Shown here in pieces: positions 24,955 to 33,176 of a stretch of 38,830 bases of DNA (within the stretch, counting starts at the first letter, position 1; each line of letters begins with the position of its first letter). The notes beneath the pieces are model-generated. The model did not search any database. It was not told the DNA's origin and saw nothing but the letters and a program-made list of their open reading frames with translations. The position numbers and the translations under genes are program-made. The DNA is from Chthonomonas sp. UBA2387 (GTDB taxonomy: Bacteria; Armatimonadota; Fimbriimonadia; Fimbriimonadales; Fimbriimonadaceae), in assembly GCA_002343445.1 (NCBI GenBank), contig DDSP01000068.1, forward strand, positions 51,586-90,415, read 5' to 3'.

Positions 24955-26208
24955 TTAGGGGAAGATCCCGCGAGTGATCGTGGCGTCCGCCACGCGTTTG
25001 ACTCCGATGATGTGGGCGGCGGTACGCATTCCAACCTTGTGTTCGTCCATGGTGGCCTCGACGGCCTTGTAAGCGTTCCGCATGATGCGCTCGAGCTTGT
25101 TGTTGACCTCGCCTTCCTCCCAGAAGAAGTTCTGCAGGTCTTGCACCCACTCGAAGTAGCTCACCACGACGCCACCGGCGTTGGCCAGAATGTCCGGCAC
25201 GGCCAGAATGCCGCGGTCGTCAAGGATCTGGTCGGCTTCGGGCGTGGTGGGGCCGTTGGCGCCCTCGACGATCAGCTTGGCCTTCACGGCATGGGCGTTC
25301 TCGCCCGTGATCTGCGCGGCGATCGCGGATGGGATGAGGATGTCGCAGTCGAGCGCCAGAAGCTCGGCGTTGGTGATTCTATCGCAGTCCTTGTATTCCT
25401 GGATGCCGCCGTCCCGGCCGCTGTATCGGTGATAGAGTTCCTTGATCGGCAACCCGTTGGGATTGAAGATTGCGCCTCGGGCATCGCTGATGCCGATGAC
25501 CTTGGCTCCGGCTTCCTCGGCCAGCATCGCCGCGACCGAGCCGACGTTGCCAAAGCCTTGGACCACGACCGTCGAGTTGGCGAAATCGAGTCCGACCCGT
25601 TTCGTCGCTTCGTGGGCCGCGACGATAACGCCCCGGCCCGTGGCTTCGTTTCGGCCCTCGGAACCACCGAGCGCGATCGGCTTGCCCGTGACCACGCCGG
25701 GCGTCGTGTAGCCCCGGATCATCGAATAGGTGTCCATGACCCAGGCCATCACCTGGGCGTTCGTGCCGATGTCGGGCGCCGGGATGTCGGACCGTTCTCC
25801 CACCATCGAGCTGATTTCGCTGGTGAACCGACGCGTCACCTTCTCGAGTTCGCGCTTCGAGTACTTCTTGGTGTTAATGCGGACGGAGCCCTTGGCGCCG
25901 CCGTAGGGAATGTTCACCACGGCGCACTTCCACGTCATCCACATGGCCAAAGCCGTCGTTTCGTCCAGATCCACGTCGTGGTGGAACCGGATGCCGCCCT
26001 TGGTGGGTCCGCGGCTGGCGTTGTGCTGGACCCTGAAGCCCTCGAAGCACTGCACCTGCCCGTTGTCCAGAACCACGGGGAAGTTGACCACCATCTGGGT
26101 CTTGGGCCGGGCGAGGACGGCGTGCAAGCCTTCATCGAGGTCGAGGTGGAAGGCGGCGACGGCCAACTGTTGGCGCGCCATTTCGAGGACGTTCACATGC
26201 TTGCTCAT
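24955..26208 (-). CDS. gdhA: Glutamate dehydrogenase
   Basis: NAD(P)-linked interconversion of glutamate with 2-oxoglutarate and ammonia. In this 417-residue Glu/Leu/Phe/Val dehydrogenase, the substrate-side lysines are Lys70 (RGPTKGGIRFH) and Lys106 (PYGGAKGSV). The Rossmann motif GFGNVG is at 218-223, and PAPDIGTN and ANAGGVVVSYFEW are present. These features favour glutamate over branched-chain or aromatic substrates. The cofactor preference cannot be read with confidence. Its ATG is 16 bp behind the mreD stop, so it appears to be the last gene of the remA-mre run. Confidence 0.93.
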   Translation of the reverse strand: MSKHVNVLEMARQQLAVAAFHLDLDEGLHAVLARPKTQMVVNFPVVLDNGQVQCFEGFRVQHNASRGPTKGGIRFHHDVDLDETTALAMWMTWKCAVVNIPYGGAKGSVRINTKKYSKRELEKVTRRFTSEISSMVGERSDIPAPDIGTNAQVMAWVMDTYSMIRGYTTPGVVTGKPIALGGSEGRNEATGRGVIVAAHEATKRVGLDFANSTVVVQGFGNVGSVAAMLAEEAGAKVIGISDARGAIFNPNGLPIKELYHRYSGRDGGIQEYKDCDRITNAELLALDCDILIPSAIAAQITGENAHAVKAKLIVEGANGPTTPEADQILDDRGILAVPDILANAGGVVVSYFEWVQDLQNFFWEEGEVNNKLERIMRNAYKAVEATMDEHKVGMRTAAHIIGVKRVADATITRGIFP

Positions 26209-26224
26209 GGCGTTGAAGAGGGGT

Positions 26225-26695
26225 TCAAAGCGGGTCTTTGCGGACGGTCTTCCGGAGCAAAGCGTAGATAGGAAGCGCGATTACACCGTTGTACACCGCA
26301 ACTCCTATTGTAGCCAATAGGTAGGACCCGATCTGGGCGGGCGGGGCCATGAACATGAACAGGACCCGCCCGAGCACGGTGAGGCACACCACGTGGATCA
26401 GGCACGTCATCGGTTCGAGCTTCTCAATCGAAGAGCCGGTCCAAGCCGCGATGAACCCTACGATAGCGCGACTCGCGGAGTACTGGGCCATGTTCGCTCC
26501 CGCCAAGCCGCCGTGCAGCAGCCCAGCAAAGAAACCCACCACCGCTCCACCGCTCCGACCATACGACAGCGCCAGCGGGGCGACGGCCGCCAGCAGGAAG
26601 TCTGGCGCGCAACCCAGAACCGCGAGGCGCTCCGAGGCGCCCTGTTGCAGCGCTGCCCCGCCCCAAAGCACGGCCAAGGCGATCCAGAACCTCAC
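26225..26695 (-). CDS. mreD: Rod shape-determining membrane protein MreD
   Basis: A 156-residue polytopic inner-membrane partner of MreC in the elongation machinery for side-wall peptidoglycan. It has four to five hydrophobic helices. Its identity rests on position and pattern: FLLAAVAPLALSYGRSGGAVVGFFAGLLHG and an YNGVIALPIYALLRK-type end, given here as pattern fragments. The start is a GTG at 26693-26695 overlapping the mreC stop in GTGA; longer upstream readings run through mreC and are not real. Confidence 0.88.
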   Translation of the reverse strand: MRFWIALAVLWGGAALQQGASERLAVLGCAPDFLLAAVAPLALSYGRSGGAVVGFFAGLLHGGLAGANMAQYSASRAIVGFIAAWTGSSIEKLEPMTCLIHVVCLTVLGRVLFMFMAPPAQIGSYLLATIGVAVYNGVIALPIYALLRKTVRKDPL

Positions 26696-27585
26696 TTCAG
26701 CACCACCACCGAGCGGACGTTGCTCAGTCGAACGTGGGGAAACACGCGCACGCGGCGGATGCCGAATTGCTCGTCGTCTTCCACCTGGACGGCCTTGCCG
26801 ATCGGCAGCCCTCGCGGGATGCGTTCCGAGTAGCCAGACGTCACCACGGGTTGGTCGAGTTCGATGGGCTGCGAGAGGTCCAAGAGTTGCAGGATCAAGA
26901 CGTCTCGCCCTTCGCCTTTGGCGATCCCTTCCAGAGGCACTTCGCCCATCACGGCCGCGCCAACTTGGAACTGCGGCGAGGAAATCAGGCGCACTTGGCA
27001 GCGCTGCGCTTCCACCGAGTGCACCACGCCGATCAGGCCAGCGGCGGTCAGCACGGGCTGGTCGGGCCGAATGCCCTGGTCGGACCCAACGCCCAACGTC
27101 ATCCGGTGCTCGTGCGGGTAGTAACCGATGGCCACAGCGGTCACGGCTTCCCGGCCCGGGATGGGCGGCAGGCCCATCAGCGCGCGCAGTTGCTCGATCT
27201 CGCTCTCCATGTCGCGGATGCGGGCCTCGTAGAGGCTCCAGGCTTGCTCTTGGGCCCTCAACCGCTCGTTTTCGGCGCGCAGGCCGCCCGCCCGGAAAAT
27301 GCCCTGGGTGAAGTCGTTGATGCCCTGAGAAACAGCTCCCACCGGACGTCCGATCAGATCGCTCGCGGTTTGGATGTTCGACGTGACCGCATCCACTTGG
27401 CCTGCGTTGCGCGCGTTGGTTTGGACGCGGCCCAGCATGACGGCGACGACGATCAAGGCGATCAGAGTCAGCCAGTCGCGTAGGGAGTGGGCTCTTACGT
27501 CCTCGATGACTTCTCCAGCATCTTGCGGATGGCTGGACTTTCGTGCATCGCCTCGACAACCTTGCCGGTGCCGATCGCCACGCAA
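26692..27585 (-). CDS. mreC: Rod shape-determining protein MreC (start uncertain)
   Basis: A bitopic periplasmic scaffold of the elongasome. One transmembrane helix (WLTLIALIVVAVMLG) is followed by a coiled coil (AENERLRAQEQ... to IEQLRALMG) and the paired beta domains. The end points given run from a TTG at 27585 and overlap mreB by 91 bp, which is suspicious. The translation before the helix, in particular, looks like shadow sequence. Between the mreB stop (27495-27497) and the helix there is no in-frame ATG, GTG or TTG. An ATC near 27504 follows a GGAGA sequence, so a non-standard start is possible. The body of the protein is certain, the first 30 residues are not. Confidence 0.85.
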   Translation of the reverse strand: MRGDRHRQGCRGDARKSSHPQDAGEVIEDVRAHSLRDWLTLIALIVVAVMLGRVQTNARNAGQVDAVTSNIQTASDLIGRPVGAVSQGINDFTQGIFRAGGLRAENERLRAQEQAWSLYEARIRDMESEIEQLRALMGLPPIPGREAVTAVAIGYYPHEHRMTLGVGSDQGIRPDQPVLTAAGLIGVVHSVEAQRCQVRLISSPQFQVGAAVMGEVPLEGIAKGEGRDVLILQLLDLSQPIELDQPVVTSGYSERIPRGLPIGKAVQVEDDEQFGIRRVRVFPHVRLSNVRSVVVLK

Positions 27586-28541
27586 CTCATCGGGTCGTTG
27601 GCGATGTGAACGGGCATGCCGGTTTCGTGAGCGATGAGCCGATCCAGCTCTCGGAGAAGGGCGCCTCCGCCAGCCAACGTGATTCCGAGATTCATCGCGT
27701 CGGCCGCCAACTCGGGCGGAGTCGCTTCCAACGTGAGTTTCACCGCTTCGACGATCGCGTTCAGCGGCTCGGCGATCGCCATGCGGATTTCGTCGCTGTA
27801 GATGATCGCGCTGCGTGGCAGACCCGTGACCAGGTCGCGGCCCTTGACCTCGACCGAGAGTTCTTGCTCCAGCGGCATGGCGCTGCCGATGGCGATCTTG
27901 GTGGACTCAGACGTCCGATCGCCGATGGCCAGGTTGTACGCACGGCGGATGTAGGAGGAAATCGCTTCGTCGAACTCGTCGCCAGCCACGCGGATGCTTC
28001 GGCTGTGCACGATGCCCGCGAGCGAGATCATGGCGACTTCCGTCGTCCCGCCGCCGATGTCCACGATCATCGAGCCGACAGGCTCTTCGATGGGCAGACC
28101 CGCGCCGATCGCGGCAGCCATGGGCTCTTCGACGACAAACGCCTGCGTCGCCCCTGCTTTGCGGGTCGCCTGCAGCACAGCCCGCCGCTCGACTTCGGTC
28201 ACGCCCGAGGGGATGCCGACCACCACGGACTGAAAGAAGATCGTCCGCCGGGACACTTTCGCGATGAAGTGCCGCAACATCTTCTCCGTCTGGTCGTAAT
28301 CGGCGATGACGCCGTCTTTGAGCGGACGAATGGCCACGATGTTCGCGGGCGTGCGGCCCAACATGCGCTTGGCCTCTTCGCCGACGGCCAGAACCTCGCC
28401 GTTGTCTTTGTTGACCGCGACGACGCTGGGTTCGCGCAGCAACACGCCATGGCCCCGCACGTGGACCAACGTGTTAGCCGTTCCGAGGTCGATGCCGATA
28501 TCTCGGGTGAATGGCTGCAGGAGGTTACGCCAGAGCGACAT
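27495..28541 (-). CDS. mreB: Actin-like cell-shape protein MreB
   Basis: A cytoskeletal ATPase that guides side-wall synthesis. The 348-residue protein has phosphate loop 1 IGIDLGTANTLV, phosphate loop 2 VDIGGGTTEVA and the adenine-binding segment TLAGGGALLRELD, all in place. The N-terminal MSLWRNLLQPF is amphipathic and may bind membrane. I chose the ATG at 28541 (7 bp after the remA stop) over the ATG at 28559, which would overlap remA. The order mreB-mreC-mreD is standard; no mrdA or rodA follows. Confidence 0.95.
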   Translation of the reverse strand: MSLWRNLLQPFTRDIGIDLGTANTLVHVRGHGVLLREPSVVAVNKDNGEVLAVGEEAKRMLGRTPANIVAIRPLKDGVIADYDQTEKMLRHFIAKVSRRTIFFQSVVVGIPSGVTEVERRAVLQATRKAGATQAFVVEEPMAAAIGAGLPIEEPVGSMIVDIGGGTTEVAMISLAGIVHSRSIRVAGDEFDEAISSYIRRAYNLAIGDRTSESTKIAIGSAMPLEQELSVEVKGRDLVTGLPRSAIIYSDEIRMAIAEPLNAIVEAVKLTLEATPPELAADAMNLGITLAGGGALLRELDRLIAHETGMPVHIANDPMSCVAIGTGKVVEAMHESPAIRKMLEKSSRT

Positions 28542-28548
28542 CTGCCCG

Positions 28549-28815
28549 CTACTCTTCATCAGCGACCAACTCCCCGGTCGACAGGCGCTTGGCCAGCGTC
28601 TCTTGCGAGATCGCGGAAAGGACGATGCTCTCGCCCGTGGTGAACAGAACGCACTTCGTGCGACGCCCCTGAGTCGCGTCGATGATCTTGCCGCTCTTGC
28701 GCGCCGCTTGGATCAACCGGCGCATCGGCGCGGAATCCGCGCTGACGAGGGCGACGAGATGGTCGGTCATCACGTAGTTGTAGAAGCCGACGTTGAGGAC
28801 GGGAGAATTGGGCAT
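28549..28815 (-). CDS. remA: RemA/DUF370 regulator
   Basis: An 88-residue protein matching RemA, an unusual ring-forming DNA-binding regulator of extracellular matrix and osmoprotection genes in Bacillus. Visible family signature: LNVGFYNYVMTDHLVALVSA, then SAPMRRLIQAARKSGKIIDAT and GRRTKCVLFTTGESIVLSA, each at its usual spacing. The start is the ATG at 28813-28815 (MPNSPVLNVGF); the frame is open far upstream, but that part is not RemA. It is the first gene of a minus-strand run that continues into mreBCD and gdhA, 7 bp before mreB. RemA genes are more often seen beside gmk, so this link to cell shape is notable. Its target here is unknown. Confidence 0.88.
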   Translation of the reverse strand: MPNSPVLNVGFYNYVMTDHLVALVSADSAPMRRLIQAARKSGKIIDATQGRRTKCVLFTTGESIVLSAISQETLAKRLSTGELVADEE

Positions 28816-28945
28816 CGCTGATCGTTGCCTCGCGCAACGCAATCTCCCAGTTTGGATGATCCGACGATCTTGGTGCAACCATTGGGACCAATGCGCGGCG
28901 AACCCCCATGACGCGACGGCCCCCGGGTGAGTTAGACTCTGGCTG

Positions 28946-30595
28946 ATGGACCATGGATGGGGCCTGTTGCTCGACCTCGTCTCCGTGTTGACCGGAGCGG
29001 TGGTCCTGGGCGTGTTTTTGGAGCGCATTCGACAGAGCGCCGTCATCGGCTACATTCTGGCGGGCGTGATTCTGGGACCCAGCTCGCTCGGGCTGATTTC
29101 CGACCCCGCGCGGGTCGGCCTGATCGCCGAGGCGGGCGTCGCGCTCCTCCTCTTCACCATCGGTCTCGAGTTCTCGTTCGCCAAGCTGCGCGCCATGGGC
29201 TGGAGCGCCCTGGGGCCGGCGCTGTTCCAGATTCTGACGACGGGCTTGGTTGTCGCTAGGATCTGCATGGCGATGGGCTTCAAGCCTGGGCCTGCCGTGG
29301 CCTTGGGCGCGATCATCGCCCTGAGCAGTACGGCCATCGTGATGCGCATCCTTAAGGACACGGGCGCGCTGGACGCCGTTCACGGCAGGGCTTCGATCGG
29401 CGTTCTGCTGGTTCAGGATGCCGCGTTGGTGCCGCTCGTATTGCTGTTCGCTTTTCTCTCGCCGGCTGGGGCGCAGGTGGCGCAGGACTTCTCGTTCGCC
29501 AGCCTCGGTTTGGGCGTGGTCGTGGTGTTGGCTTCGTACATCGTCCTCACCCGACTGGTTCCGAGGGCCTTTCTGTCGTCGGTGATGGGCCGGAACCGCG
29601 AACTGCCGATCCTCCTCTCCATCCTCATCTGCATGGCAGCGGCGTACGTGGCACATACACTGGGCGTCTCGCCCAGCCTCGGGGCGTTCCTCGCGGGGAT
29701 GCTGCTCGCCGAGACCTCGTTCTCCGAGCAGTTGCGCGTGGACGTCGCGCCGCTGAGAACGCTCTTTGTCACGATCTTCTTTACGTCGGTGGGTTTGCTG
29801 GCCGACGTGCGCTGGGTCGCTGCCAACCTGCTTCTGGTCTTGGGTCTGGTCGTCGCGGTGCTCTTGGTCAAGACCGCTGTGGCGTTCGTGGGCTTTCGTC
29901 TGTCTCGCCAGACCATCGTCCACTCGCTGGCCGCCGGGATCTGCATCAGCCAAGTGGGAGAGCTGTCGTTCGTGCTGGGCCAACTGGGCGCTTCAAAGGG
30001 CGTTCTGGATAGTGGGACGCTGCAAGCCGTGAACTCCGTGGCGATCATCACGCTGGTTCTCTCGCCCCTGTTGGTCGCATCGGCACCACAGGCGGCGCGC
30101 TCGCTGGCCAAGCGGCTCTTTCGGTTGCGGACGTTGGCGAAGGACACGCGCGAGCGAAGCCCCCAGCCGAAGCTCTCGGGGCATACAGTGGTCGCGGGCT
30201 TGGGCGAGGCGGGTGTGGCGTTCGTCGAAGCGTTGTCCGAGTTGCCTGGCCAGATGGTCCTGATCGACGTCAACCCGAAGACGGTTCACGATTGGCGGGC
30301 GAAAGGCTTCGAGGCTCACCTCGGCGATGCGACGAACCCCGAAACGCTGATTCACGCTGGAATCGCCAACGCCGACCTGTTTGTGGTTGCCGTTTCGGAC
30401 CACGAGAGCGCGCGCCTTGCCGTGGTGGGGGCGAAACAGGTCAACCCGGAAATCCACGTTGTGGCGCGGGCACGCTACCACCGATTCGCTGCGGCCATCG
30501 ACGCCGCCGGCGCAACCGTCGTGGTGGACGAGGAGCGCCGCGTGGGCGAAGAACTCGCCCGCGAAGCGCTCCGTTGTCGTCAAGCCACTCTTTAG
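28946..30595 (+). CDS. Cation:proton antiporter, KefB/CPA2 family
   Basis: A monovalent cation-proton antiporter or K+ efflux protein of 549 residues. About twelve membrane helices (1-395) include GYILAGVILGPSSLGLI and the paired LLLFTIGLEFSFAKLR and GASIGVLLVQD-like (HGRASIGVLLVQDAALVP) segments of the family. A RCK/TrkA-N domain starts near residue 412, with the dinucleotide motif GLGEAG at 418-423 and an acidic residue at the end of strand 2 (LIDVNP), so NAD(H) may gate it. No TrkA-C domain follows. The ATG at 28946 is used; the 130-bp gap to remA has no convincing promoter. Its stop overlaps the ccmF stop by 4 bp (convergent). Confidence 0.9.
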   Translation: MDHGWGLLLDLVSVLTGAVVLGVFLERIRQSAVIGYILAGVILGPSSLGLISDPARVGLIAEAGVALLLFTIGLEFSFAKLRAMGWSALGPALFQILTTGLVVARICMAMGFKPGPAVALGAIIALSSTAIVMRILKDTGALDAVHGRASIGVLLVQDAALVPLVLLFAFLSPAGAQVAQDFSFASLGLGVVVVLASYIVLTRLVPRAFLSSVMGRNRELPILLSILICMAAAYVAHTLGVSPSLGAFLAGMLLAETSFSEQLRVDVAPLRTLFVTIFFTSVGLLADVRWVAANLLLVLGLVVAVLLVKTAVAFVGFRLSRQTIVHSLAAGICISQVGELSFVLGQLGASKGVLDSGTLQAVNSVAIITLVLSPLLVASAPQAARSLAKRLFRLRTLAKDTRERSPQPKLSGHTVVAGLGEAGVAFVEALSELPGQMVLIDVNPKTVHDWRAKGFEAHLGDATNPETLIHAGIANADLFVVAVSDHESARLAVVGAKQVNPEIHVVARARYHRFAAAIDAAGATVVVDEERRVGEELAREALRCRQATL

Positions 30596-33024
30596 GGCCG
30601 ATCCCCTTGGAAGGCTTGTTGGCCCGCGCCGACCAGCTTGCCCTTCGGCAGCGTGGTCTGCGGAATCTCGGCCGCTTCCTCTTCGCGCACCGTGACGACC
30701 CTAGGCGCTCGGCGATACCAGGCGGCGAGGAATCCGGCAAGGGTCAGCAAGCCCGTACCGAGCCAGACCAGAATGGTCATCGGCTTGAAGAACACCTCGA
30801 TCGGATAGACGGGCTTCGCGAACGTCATCTGCACGTCCACCGTGCCGTCGGTCACGTTCATGCTCTTGAGGTTCAGCATGTAGTGGACCCCGATTTGGAC
30901 GGGTTCGTAGACGACGCCACCACCGCCCAGTCGCATCGTGGGCGTCAAGGTCACCGACTGGCCCGTATCCGCCGTCGCGACGATCTCGGCTCCAAACCTC
31001 GTTCCATCCTCGCCGGCGTTGCCGTCGCGAACGACCTTGCTGAACATGAACTTCGTTCCGTTGAACTCGAAGTGCTCGCCGGGCTTGAGGGTGACGACCT
31101 CGGTGGCGTCGGTCGCTCTGGGGTGAAGCGTCACGTAGATGTCGTGGAGCACACCGCGCTCGATATGGGGCCAGACCATCGGGCTCTCGGAGCCGTCTTG
31201 CTGGCGCACATAGTAGAACCCAGGCGTCGCCGTGAACGACTGCACGGGCCCGCGCACGTCGAAGACCATCTTGTTGTCGCGGTCGTACAGATCGGAGGTG
31301 GCCTTCTGGTAATCGAACGTGAAGCCGAGTCCCTTGCCGGGCACGCCTTCTTGGACGTACAGCTCGGCGCGCCGCTCGAAGCCGCGCGAGACGATCAGCC
31401 CTGCCATCAAGACTGCGACCCCGATGTGGGCCATGAACGCCGCCGTGCCGAGTTTCGACCTCTTGGCCAGCTCGACCACCTTGAACGTGTTCGCCACGAT
31501 GACAAAGAGGCAGATGCCGATCAGCACCAGCATCCACGGCAAAAGCGGGATGGACTGGCGGAAGATCGTATCTACGGTGCCCGTGATCGGCAGCGTCTTG
31601 CGCAAAGGCGTGGCCGTGATCAGCAACATCGTGATGCCGACCAAACCGAACGTGATGCAGAACGCGCCATAGACCTTCTTCCAGATCTCCTTGGGCGGCA
31701 ATCCGCGCCACGAGACGAACGGCGCGACGGCCATCGCGAGCATCAAGGGGACGAACAGGTACGGCAGGATGAGGTGGTACAGCTTCTCTTCGACCACTTT
31801 GGATGGGCGTCCCGTCACCGCCATGAAGAACGGCACGCTCATGCCCACCAGCGTCGCGACTGCAAAGCCGGTAAACAGCAGCGAACCCGTGCGGAAGAAG
31901 CCCTCGCGGGTCCAGCCTTTCGGGTCGCCTTCTTCGACTTGAGATTTGTTCTTCAGGGCGAAGGGAACCCACAGGGCGAGGAAGCCCAAGACGCTGACTG
32001 CGAGAAGCGAAAGCAGAATCTTGAGCGCCGAGGAGTCCATCTGCGCGAAGCTGTGGACGCTGGTCTCGGCCAGCATGCCCGAGCGCGTGAGGAATGTGCC
32101 GTAAGCGAACGAGATGAACGGCAACGCCGCCATCAGCAGGTTCGAGGGGGCCCACTTGTTGCGCGTCGCTTGAACCATCGCGCCATGAATGAATGCGCCG
32201 GTCAGGACCCACGGAACAAAGCTGACGTTTTCAACAGGGTCCCACATCCAGAAGCCGCCCCATCCGAGCGTCTCGTAGGCCCAGAACCCGCCCATGCACA
32301 ATCCGAGTCCGACGAGCGTCATGGAGACGATCGCCCAGGGTCTCGCGAGTGCCAGCCAACCCTTCGAGTCCTTCTGAAGCAGGGCCGCCATAGCGAAGGC
32401 GAACATCACCGTCAACGAGCCGAAACCGAGAAAGATCGTGGGAGGGTGGATGGTCACCCAGTAGTTTTGGAGCGATGGCGCAAGGCCGAGCCCATCTTCG
32501 GGCACGACGGGCTTGCCGTCGAGCAAGTTCAGGTTGAACGGCGACTCAAAGGCGAGGATGCCGCAGAGCGCGCCAAGGAAAAGCGCGTAAACGATCGTGT
32601 ACCAGCGACGCAGATGGGCCGCTCCCCTGACGGTGAAGAGGCCGAACATCGCTGCACAGGTCGCCCAGAGCAGGAAGCTGCCCTCCTGACCGGACCAGAC
32701 GCCCGCGATGCGGTAGGGGATCAGGTTGCGCTTGTCCGCGTGTCCCCAAACGTATTCGTACTCGAACCGGTTGAACACGAAGAGCGTGGCGAGAGCGGCA
32801 AACGTGCCGAAGATCGCCAAGCAGCCGAGGACAAAGCCGACCTTGCCGATCTTTCCGAATTCGGACTTGTGGGGCGCTATCCACCAGGAGAAGGCGGAGA
32901 TCAAGAAGGCGAGACACCCAAGGATGACGAGCGCCTTGCCGGCTTCGCCAAGGTTGAGGGACCACGCAGGGGGAGAGGGGAGCATCGGGGGTGCCGTGTC
33001 CAAGTGAAGGTGACCTTCGTTCAT
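30592..33024 (-). CDS. ccmF: Cytochrome c haem-lyase subunit CcmF
   Basis: A large membrane protein of system I cytochrome c maturation. It receives haem from CcmE and attaches it to the CxxCH cysteines of apocytochromes in the periplasm. The 810-residue protein has about fifteen helices. The haem-handling WWD motif lies at 255-272 (WGGFWMWDPVENVSFVPW), flanked by histidines such as His193 (TIHPPT) and His280. The start is the ATG at 33022-33024 (MNEGHLHLD); an upstream in-frame ATG adds 11 residues without support. No other ccm gene is in the window. It stands directly behind the octaheme gene, so it may be transcribed with the cytochromes it helps mature. Confidence 0.95.
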   Translation of the reverse strand: MNEGHLHLDTAPPMLPSPPAWSLNLGEAGKALVILGCLAFLISAFSWWIAPHKSEFGKIGKVGFVLGCLAIFGTFAALATLFVFNRFEYEYVWGHADKRNLIPYRIAGVWSGQEGSFLLWATCAAMFGLFTVRGAAHLRRWYTIVYALFLGALCGILAFESPFNLNLLDGKPVVPEDGLGLAPSLQNYWVTIHPPTIFLGFGSLTVMFAFAMAALLQKDSKGWLALARPWAIVSMTLVGLGLCMGGFWAYETLGWGGFWMWDPVENVSFVPWVLTGAFIHGAMVQATRNKWAPSNLLMAALPFISFAYGTFLTRSGMLAETSVHSFAQMDSSALKILLSLLAVSVLGFLALWVPFALKNKSQVEEGDPKGWTREGFFRTGSLLFTGFAVATLVGMSVPFFMAVTGRPSKVVEEKLYHLILPYLFVPLMLAMAVAPFVSWRGLPPKEIWKKVYGAFCITFGLVGITMLLITATPLRKTLPITGTVDTIFRQSIPLLPWMLVLIGICLFVIVANTFKVVELAKRSKLGTAAFMAHIGVAVLMAGLIVSRGFERRAELYVQEGVPGKGLGFTFDYQKATSDLYDRDNKMVFDVRGPVQSFTATPGFYYVRQQDGSESPMVWPHIERGVLHDIYVTLHPRATDATEVVTLKPGEHFEFNGTKFMFSKVVRDGNAGEDGTRFGAEIVATADTGQSVTLTPTMRLGGGGVVYEPVQIGVHYMLNLKSMNVTDGTVDVQMTFAKPVYPIEVFFKPMTILVWLGTGLLTLAGFLAAWYRRAPRVVTVREEEAAEIPQTTLPKGKLVGAGQQAFQGDRP

Positions 33025-33046
33025 CGTGCTTGTTTCCCTGTGAAGA

Positions 33047-33130
33047 TCATAAGCCAAACGGAATCTGGAACGCTAGTCCCAGATAGGACGCCGCCCCGGT
33101 GTTTTCATACACCGAGGCGGTGGATCGAGC
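33047..33130 (-). pseudogene. Possible remnant of an outer-membrane barrel C-terminus
   Basis: Between ccmF and the octaheme stop, one minus-strand frame ends ...ENTGAASYLGLAFQIPFGL followed by a stop at 33047-33049. Alternating hydrophobic residues and a phenylalanine close to the end resemble the last strands of an outer-membrane barrel. No start or body exists upstream: the frame runs into the hairpin at 33136-33166 and then the cytochrome gene. It may be a leftover of a deleted gene, or chance. Confidence 0.25.
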
Positions 33131-33135
33131 GAAAG

Positions 33136-33166
33136 TCGTGTCGGCGGCGAACCGCCGCCGACACGA
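33136..33166 (-). terminator. Strong hairpin after the octaheme gene
   Basis: The arms 33136-33149 and 33153-33166 pair perfectly over 14 bp with a 3-nt loop, making it the most stable stem I found in the window. On the minus strand it begins 10 bp after the octaheme stop. Only a short CTTTC follows, so it is a weak terminator at best. It may separate or lower transcription of ccmF relative to the cytochrome genes. Confidence 0.6.
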
Positions 33167-33176
33167 GGACGGGTCG

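Noticed and set aside
33136..33166. The long hairpin as a mobile-element end
   Set aside because: There is no partner copy at the other end of the cytochrome cluster and no transposase nearby; its place right after a stop codon fits a transcript-end structure better.
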